A stretch of 64,000 nt of DNA from contig NZ_CP036287.1 of NCBI RefSeq assembly GCF_007748095.1, positions 4,216,001-4,280,000 of the forward strand. Reading direction: 5' to 3'. The stretch's first letter is position 1. Every line of letters begins with the position of its first letter. The notes beneath the pieces were generated by a model. The model did not search any database. It was not told where the DNA came from and saw nothing but the letters and a program-made list of their open reading frames with translations. Origin of the DNA: Engelhardtia mirabilis (GTDB taxonomy: Bacteria; Planctomycetota; UBA1135; GCA-002686595). Position numbers and translations under genes: made by a program. Of the stretch, positions 58,788-64,000 are shown one piece after another.

Positions 58788-60305
58788 ATGCAGCTGCGTC
58801 CCTACCAGACCGAGGCCCTCGAGGCCGTGCGCGAGGCCTACCGGCGGGGTCACCGGGCGGTGTTGGTGGTCATGCCCACAGGCACCGGCAAGACGGTCCT
58901 GTTCGCCGAGATCTCGCGCCTGGCCAAGGGTCCAGTGCTGGTCTTGGCCCACCGCCAGGAGCTCGTCGAGCAGGCGCGCGACAAGATCTCGGCCTGGATC
59001 GACGACGTGGTGGCGGTCGAGATGGGCTCGCGCCGGGAGCTCACCCGCCCGGACGGTACGCGGCCCAAGATCACGGTGGCCTCGGTGCAGACCCTCGGCC
59101 GACGCCTGGCCTCGATCCCGCGCGACGCCTTCCGCATCGTCGTGGTCGATGAGGCCCACCACGCGACCGCGGATTCCTACCGCACGATCCTCGACCACTT
59201 CCACGGTCACCTGCTCGGCGTCACCGCGACGCCGGATCGCAGCGACAAGGCGCCCCTGGGCGACGTCTTCTCCGAGGTCGGCTTCGAGTACGACATGCGC
59301 CAGGCCATCGCGGACGGCTGGCTGTGCCCGATCCGCTCGTTCCTGGTGCAGACCCAGGCCGACTTCTCCGGGGTGCGCAAGGTCGCCGGCGAGCTGGCCA
59401 CGCGCGGGGTCGAAGAGATCCTCACGCGCGACCTGCACCTGGCCGAGATCGCCGAGCCGATCGTGTCCGAGCGCGGCGAGCGCCCGACGATCGTCTTCGC
59501 GGCCTCGGTGGCCCATGCGCGCGCCTTGGCGCGGGTGCTGTGCGAGCTCGGCGGCGACCCTTCCTTCGCCGTGGCTCTCGACGGCACGATGTCCCTGGAG
59601 CAGCGCGCCCCGGTGATCGAGCGCTTCCGCGCCGGGCGCATCAAGGTGCTGGTCAACTGCTCCCTGTTCACCGAAGGCTTCGACGTCCCGGACATCGCCC
59701 TGGTCGCCATCGCTCGCCCGATCCTGTCGCGATCGTTCTACGCCCAGATGGTCGGCCGCGGCACGCGTATCGCGCCGGGCAAGCGCGACCTGATCGTGCT
59801 CGACTTCCTGCCGGGCAACTGCCGCCACTCCCTGGTCCAAGCGGTCGACATCTTCGCCTCGGAGCGCGAAGAAGTGCAGGAGCGCGCGCGGGCCATCGCC
59901 GCCGCGGCCAGCGCCCTGGGCGAGGCCATCGCCCTGGAGCAGGCGCTGGAGCTGGCGCAGCAGGAGCAGGAGGTCCAGGACGCCGACGTGGCCTACCAGC
60001 TGCGCCGGCGCGACCCCTTCGCGGCGATCGGCATCGACCTGTCGCGCTACACGCGGCGGCCGCAATCGGGGCAGCGCGCCACCGCGGACCAGCTCAAGGC
60101 CTTCAAGCGCGCGGGCCTGCCCACCGACGCCGTGGCCGAGCTGTCGAGCTCCCAGGCGGAGGCCCTGCGCGAGGAGCTGCTCGATCGCAAGGCGGTGGGT
60201 CTGTGTACGCCGCGACAGGCCGCGAAGCTGGTGGCCCACGGAATCGACCCGCGCGAGATGTACCACGACGAGGCGGCGGCGCTCCTGCGGGAGATCAATG
60301 CCTGA
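58788..60305 (+). CDS. DEAD/DEAH-box SF2 helicase (RecQ/RadD-like)
   Basis: A 505-residue helicase. ATG 58788 (MQLRPYQTEALEAVREAYRR) is the clear start; the long upstream frame is a shadow. Motifs in order: Q-like RPYQ, Walker A MPTGTGKTVL, Ia LVLAHRQEL, DEAH box VVVDEAHHATAD, III GVTATPDRSDK, IV TIVFAASVAHARAL, V VNCSLFTEGFDVP and VI QMVGRGTRIAPGK. It resembles YejH/RadD-type repair helicases with a short C-terminal helical extension. Cytoplasmic. The neighbouring PARP-type finger gene hints at DNA repair. Confidence 0.92.
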   Translation: MQLRPYQTEALEAVREAYRRGHRAVLVVMPTGTGKTVLFAEISRLAKGPVLVLAHRQELVEQARDKISAWIDDVVAVEMGSRRELTRPDGTRPKITVASVQTLGRRLASIPRDAFRIVVVDEAHHATADSYRTILDHFHGHLLGVTATPDRSDKAPLGDVFSEVGFEYDMRQAIADGWLCPIRSFLVQTQADFSGVRKVAGELATRGVEEILTRDLHLAEIAEPIVSERGERPTIVFAASVAHARALARVLCELGGDPSFAVALDGTMSLEQRAPVIERFRAGRIKVLVNCSLFTEGFDVPDIALVAIARPILSRSFYAQMVGRGTRIAPGKRDLIVLDFLPGNCRHSLVQAVDIFASEREEVQERARAIAAAASALGEAIALEQALELAQQEQEVQDADVAYQLRRRDPFAAIGIDLSRYTRRPQSGQRATADQLKAFKRAGLPTDAVAELSSSQAEALREELLDRKAVGLCTPRQAAKLVAHGIDPREMYHDEAAALLREINA

Positions 60306-60459
60306 GCGAGACGCCGCGGACCGATCTATGATCGCGCCGTCCGAGTCACCCCCTCACCGGCGATCGCCGGCCACCGAGAGCGGTCGACCCGATCACCCGC
60401 GGGCTCGCTCGAACAGCCCTGTTCGACCTGCGGCCAAGCAACCCGACAAGGACCCAACG

Positions 60460-60867
60460 ATGCGCGCCACTGCCCTTGCCCTCTTCGCTCTCACCCTCGC
60501 CGCCGGCTGCGCCTCGATCGAGGGCAGCTCCGAGTCCGCGGCCGACTCCTCGGCCGGCTTGGTCGAAGCCCTCGTCAGCCCCTTCGAGTCCTCCTCCACC
60601 TCCTCCGGCAGCGGCGGCACCGCCGCGGGCGTCAGCTACCAACAGGACGTCCAGGCGTTCGTGTGCTCCTACCTGAGCGCGCCCTCCGAGCCCGGAGACT
60701 TCGCTCGCGGCCTGACCCAGGTGGCCCAGGCCCACGGCGTCAGCGACTGGGAATCCCAGCCGGGCACCTTCGAGGTGATCGAAGCCAGCGTCAGCGATCC
60801 GGCCCTGGACTCCGAGTCCCGCGCCCGTCTCGAGCTCGAGCTCGAGGCTCTCGGTCGTCGCGACTGA
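60460..60867 (+). CDS. putative lipoprotein
   Basis: A 135-residue protein. Start ATG 60460 yields a lipoprotein signal (MRATALALFALTLAAGCAS) with lipobox Ala-Ala-Gly-Cys at about residue 17. A Ser/Gly-rich linker precedes a short conserved-looking helical domain (YQQDVQAFVCSYLSAPSEP, LTQVAQAHGVSDWES). Similar small lipoproteins occur in other planctomycetes without known function. It ends 10 bp before the next gene, which is probably co-transcribed. Confidence 0.78.
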   Translation: MRATALALFALTLAAGCASIEGSSESAADSSAGLVEALVSPFESSSTSSGSGGTAAGVSYQQDVQAFVCSYLSAPSEPGDFARGLTQVAQAHGVSDWESQPGTFEVIEASVSDPALDSESRARLELELEALGRRD

Positions 60868-60877
60868 GTCGGGCGCG

Positions 60878-62653
60878 ATGCTCGCGGCTGCGATGGCCCT
60901 GTGGGCCCCGGGGCTGGTCCTGTGGGCACAGGCCGCGGCCGACCTCGAGGGCGCCTCATGGCAGCGCGCTCCCGAGGTCGGCTTCATTCACGTCGAAGGC
61001 AACGTGGACGCCGCCGCCGGTGGTCACGCGGGACTGCGCGTCGGCCCCCACGTTTACCACTTCATGCAGACAGGCGGCGGCACCCTGCGGCTGTCGCGGG
61101 TGGAGTGGCCCGCCTTTCGCCACGTCTACGCCGGGCTCAAGAACCGCAGCCTGCACCTCTACTACCTGGACCTCGATGCCGAGGACGCAAGGCGCATCGC
61201 GGCGAGCGCCGCGGGAGTCTGGATCGAACAGGAGCTCGAGCGTGAGCGCATCTCGCAGCTCGCGCAGGACGCGGCCTGGTGGCAGGCCCTGGCCACGGGG
61301 GACTCACCACCCCCGCTCGAGTGCGCTGGCCTGCTCGCCGGCCCGCAGGCTCCGAGTAGCGCCGAGGGCATCGCCCTGCGGGCGACCCTGCGCGCTCGAC
61401 TCGGGGAAGACTTCGCCGCCAAGCGCTTGGACTGGCTCGAGGCCGTGATCGATCAAGTCTCGGGTGCCGAGCAGTCGCTGCTGAGCTTGCGCGAGCGTTG
61501 CACCGAGCGCGAGGTGGTCCTGGCACTCCAGCGCGCGGCGCCCCTGGCGGACGCGGTCCTGGTCGACGTCTCGCCCGCGCAGCCCCTCACCCCGGCCGAG
61601 CGCAGCTCGCTGGAGCTGTTCCGCGATCAACAGTCCGACCGGGTCGTCGCGCTCTGGAGTTCGTCTCGCCCGGACCGCGGTCGCGCCCTGGCCGTGGCTG
61701 CGGCCCGCCATCACGCGGCGTCGCGGTCCCTGGTCGAGGGTCGCCTGCTGACGCTCGACGGTTTCCCCGACAGCGCGCAGCTCGTGCGACCCGACGCGGA
61801 CGAGGCGCGGCTCGCCTACGCGCCGCTCGAACGCCGCGCCCGTGAGGGGCTCGCGGCCATGCGCGCTGGGATCCTCGACGGCGGTCTGCCGACCGAGTTG
61901 GACTTCGGTCGTCTGGAGGAAGCGGCCACTCGCTGCCGGGAGGCCGAGCGTGGAGCCGCGGGCGAACCGGTTCGAGTCTGCGCGGGGCGCCTGTTGCCCT
62001 CCCGCGGCCGAGCGACGAGCCTGCCGATTCACGTGGATACCGAGCGTGCCCTGGCCTCCGCTGCGAGCTGTCAAGACCAGTGGGAGGCGGCCGACGCCGC
62101 CTGGCGTGGGCGCCACGGGTACGCCCTGCTGAGTCGCAACTGCGCCACGGAGCTGGTGGACCTGTTGCAGGCCGCCTTCCCCGACGGGGACCAGGCGCGC
62201 CTGGCGTTGGGCGGATCGCTCGATGCCGGGGAGGGCTTCGCCTTCGTGCCCTGGGTGCTGGCTCGCCAGATCCGCACCGAGATTCGCGTGCGTGAGGTGC
62301 AGCTCGTCCCCTCCCAGCGCCGCGCGGCGTTGGACCAGCTCGCCCGGGCCGGCGCGGGTCGCTGGGAACTGGTGCGCGAGGGCTCTCCCCTGACCTCCAA
62401 GCTCTACACGCCGCGCGCGGAGGACGGCTGGTTCCTGTTCTTCACCGACGACACCGTCTGGAACCGCCCGCTGTGCGGAGTGCTCAACCTGACCTATGGC
62501 TTGGCGCGGAGCGTCGTCGGCCTCTTCGCGCTGCCCTTCGACGGCGGTGAAGAGGCGAGCGCGAGCCTGCACGGCGCCTTCTACAGCCTGCCCGAGTTGG
62601 TCTTCTGGAACGTACGCAAGGGGACGTACGACTCGGTCGAGGCGATGCGGTAG
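60878..62653 (+). CDS. exported permuted NlpC/P60-like (DUF4105-type) hydrolase, putative
   Basis: A 591-residue protein with an N-terminal hydrophobic signal (ALWAPGLVLWAQAAA). The domain appears circularly permuted: a candidate catalytic His50 in GGHAGLRVGPHVYHFMQTGGG lies near the N terminus, while the candidate nucleophile Cys422 is in YALLSRNCATELVDLLQ far downstream, the arrangement seen in DUF4105/YiiX-like members of the NlpC/P60 superfamily. The middle is helical and variable. Near the end is FFFTDDTVWNRPLCGVLNLTYGLARSVVGLFALPF, perhaps membrane-associated. Substrates of relatives are peptidoglycan or amide bonds; that is inferred. Confidence 0.65.
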   Translation: MLAAAMALWAPGLVLWAQAAADLEGASWQRAPEVGFIHVEGNVDAAAGGHAGLRVGPHVYHFMQTGGGTLRLSRVEWPAFRHVYAGLKNRSLHLYYLDLDAEDARRIAASAAGVWIEQELERERISQLAQDAAWWQALATGDSPPPLECAGLLAGPQAPSSAEGIALRATLRARLGEDFAAKRLDWLEAVIDQVSGAEQSLLSLRERCTEREVVLALQRAAPLADAVLVDVSPAQPLTPAERSSLELFRDQQSDRVVALWSSSRPDRGRALAVAAARHHAASRSLVEGRLLTLDGFPDSAQLVRPDADEARLAYAPLERRAREGLAAMRAGILDGGLPTELDFGRLEEAATRCREAERGAAGEPVRVCAGRLLPSRGRATSLPIHVDTERALASAASCQDQWEAADAAWRGRHGYALLSRNCATELVDLLQAAFPDGDQARLALGGSLDAGEGFAFVPWVLARQIRTEIRVREVQLVPSQRRAALDQLARAGAGRWELVREGSPLTSKLYTPRAEDGWFLFFTDDTVWNRPLCGVLNLTYGLARSVVGLFALPFDGGEEASASLHGAFYSLPELVFWNVRKGTYDSVEAMR

Positions 62654-62682
62654 CGATACGGCTTCGCACAGCTTGTCATCGC

Positions 62683-64000
62683 TCAGTAGCCGGACCCGGT
62701 CGGGTTGGTCCAGAAGCGCACCACCTGGTAGGGCAGCACGCCGACCTCCTGCTCGAGGGGTTGGTTCGACGAGTCCGCCGTCAGACCGCGGTGATAGACC
62801 GCCATCCCCAGCTCGTAGCGCCAGGCTTCGAAGTCCGCCACCGTGGCGATGTCCCCGACGAGGCCAACGTAGGAACTCACCTGGCTGACCGTCACGCTGT
62901 AGGCCGAGGAGTTCGTCAGGCCGAAGCTGCCGCCGAACTCGACGCCCCCCGAGGAGAAGCCCGCCTCCCAGGTCACGTCGAAGGTGCGCTCGTCGGTCGT
63001 CGTGCTCTGCTCCTCGAGCTCGATGCCGAGCTTGTTGCTCGACAGGCCCTTGCCCACCGTGAGCGGCGCACCGTCGCTGGTGCGCCAGCCCACGTACTGG
63101 TCGGTCAGCGCTTGGAGCTCGGTCAAGCTCGGGTAGCTGGTCGGGTCGCCGATGGTGTGCGACAGCACGTCCGTGCCGATGCGCAGCTCGGGCTCGACCT
63201 GCGCGTTGTAGTAGTCCACGGTCCACTTGTAGACCCGCGACTCGACCGGCACGTCGAAGGTGAAGTACGCGCCGACCTGGTCCGGATCCGGAGCCGCCAG
63301 GATCTCGTACTCGTAGGACTGGAACAAAGTGCCCTGGAAGACGACGGAATCGGTGCTGAAGTCGGTCGCGTAGCCCTGGATGAAGCTCTCCGTGAAGGAC
63401 TGGGTCTCGGTCGTCGTCAGCGCCCCCGCGATAGTCTGCCGGGCCGAGACGCCGAACAGGTCGAACAGGTCGGAGACGGCGAAGCCCGTGTAGACCGATG
63501 CCGTCACGCCGGTAGTGACGCCGATCGACTGGGAGCTGCTGGTGGTCAGCGAGTAGCTGGTCTCGCAACCGTCGTAGTTCTGGCTGATCCCGGCGCGGGT
63601 CGGCACCGCGGACAGCACGACCATTGGCATGGGGTCCGAGAGGGATGTGAACTTGACTCCCGTGAAGCGGATCGCGAAGCCATCGGCATCGAAGTCCCCC
63701 GCCACCAGGACCGGCGGGTAGGGCGAGCCGCTGGACTGGGCGGTGGAGGTCCAGGAGTTCGTGATCGGGCCGCCGGGGTCGCCCCAGTCGATGCGCTGGG
63801 AGAGGCGCGACTTGGTCGATGAGCCGGAGCTGCCGGACATGCGGCAGAAGTAGAGCTCGCTCTGCCCGTCGGCATCGTCGTCGGTCTCGACCAGCGAGGC
63901 GGCGTCGTCCTCGGACAGGAACAGGCTGGTCAACTCGACGTCGGGCTGCCAGCCGCCGCCGTCCCAGCGCCACGAGACCAGCTTGGAGCTACCGAACTCC
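62683..64000 (-). CDS. large secreted protein with FG-GAP-like repeat, C-terminal part (5' end outside window)
   Basis: The minus-strand frame is open from the right edge to TGA 62683-62685; at least 438 codons are seen. It includes the FG-GAP/VCBS-like calcium-loop segment DDDADGQSELYFCRMSG and, further on, DFDADGFAIRF. About 250 residues of Ser/Thr-rich beta sequence follow, such as SYSLTTSSSQSIGVTTGVTA, ending VVRFWTNPTGSGY. FG-GAP-type units form integrin-like propellers on surface proteins. It is convergent with the previous gene (29 bp). The 5' part is not visible, so length and export signal are unknown. Confidence 0.8.
   Translation of the reverse strand, partial: EFGSSKLVSWRWDGGGWQPDVELTSLFLSEDDAASLVETDDDADGQSELYFCRMSGSSGSSTKSRLSQRIDWGDPGGPITNSWTSTAQSSGSPYPPVLVAGDFDADGFAIRFTGVKFTSLSDPMPMVVLSAVPTRAGISQNYDGCETSYSLTTSSSQSIGVTTGVTASVYTGFAVSDLFDLFGVSARQTIAGALTTTETQSFTESFIQGYATDFSTDSVVFQGTLFQSYEYEILAAPDPDQVGAYFTFDVPVESRVYKWTVDYYNAQVEPELRIGTDVLSHTIGDPTSYPSLTELQALTDQYVGWRTSDGAPLTVGKGLSSNKLGIELEEQSTTTDERTFDVTWEAGFSSGGVEFGGSFGLTNSSAYSVTVSQVSSYVGLVGDIATVADFEAWRYELGMAVYHRGLTADSSNQPLEQEVGVLPYQVVRFWTNPTGSGY

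Overview
The window is about 70% GC, densely coded, and most likely comes from a deep-branching or uncultured member of the Planctomycetota. The strongest indicators are the three-gene block at 19190-26086 (a PSCyt1/DUF1549/DUF1553 cytochrome, a Tat-exported DUF1501 protein and a DUF2231-like/cytochrome c/LRR protein), which is a planctomycete hallmark. Several long secreted beta-rich proteins also end in the small C-terminal modules typical of that phylum. GTG and TTG starts and 4-nt ATGA/GTGA overlaps are frequent. I found no tRNA, rRNA, CRISPR array, prophage or complete insertion sequence.

Layout. 1-8.9 kb: the end of a DEAD-box RNA helicase, a membrane-anchored EEP-family phosphohydrolase, a PQQ-propeller protein separated from its signal peptide by an in-frame TGA, an ArsR/SRPBCC pair, a DUF4287/DUF5655 protein and a secreted cadherin-like protein. 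9.1-19 kb: phosphoenolpyruvate carboxylase, a secreted propeller-like protein, a CheA-type kinase and a secreted beta-helix protein. 19.2-28.4 kb: the planctomycete cytochrome/DUF1501 operon, a hybrid histidine kinase and a small membrane protein. 28.6-36.6 kb: a three-subunit molybdenum hydroxylase operon (minus strand) divergent from a yeast-type cytosine deaminase, then a DCC-family thiol oxidoreductase, a PAS hybrid kinase and a Tat-lipoprotein with ankyrin repeats. 37.1-45.1 kb: a DnaJ/CbpA-like co-chaperone with a CbpM-like partner, an RMD1/DUF155 membrane protein, then a tight cluster of a C39-like peptidase, a RimK-type ATP-grasp ligase, a GCS2-type ligase, an N-formylglutamate amidohydrolase-like protein and a second ATP-grasp ligase. 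45.1-52.8 kb: RND efflux pump and adaptor, an MFS transporter and an ABC-F protein. 53-64 kb: small membrane proteins including one with an HEFGH motif, two tandem HAF-repeat secreted paralogues, a decayed HD-domain pseudogene, a PARP-type zinc-finger protein, an SF2 helicase, a lipoprotein, a permuted NlpC/P60-like secreted protein and the end of a large FG-GAP-like protein.

Two signals stand out. The first is a family of 165-bp miniature inverted-repeat elements (28421-28585, 36959-37123, 52913-53077, plus a truncated copy at 36904-36960). The three full copies are identical in length, 96-98% alike in the pairs compared, and flanked by TA. In two of the three, the element's first base together with the target TA forms the TAG stop codon of the neighbouring gene. 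The second is the cluster at 39731-45104, which has the make-up of a nonribosomal amide/peptide-ligase pathway with its own peptidase and deacylating hydrolase; its product is unknown.

Functions rest on motif and family recognition by eye; no database search was run. Most starts of secreted proteins were chosen to place a signal peptide at the N terminus.
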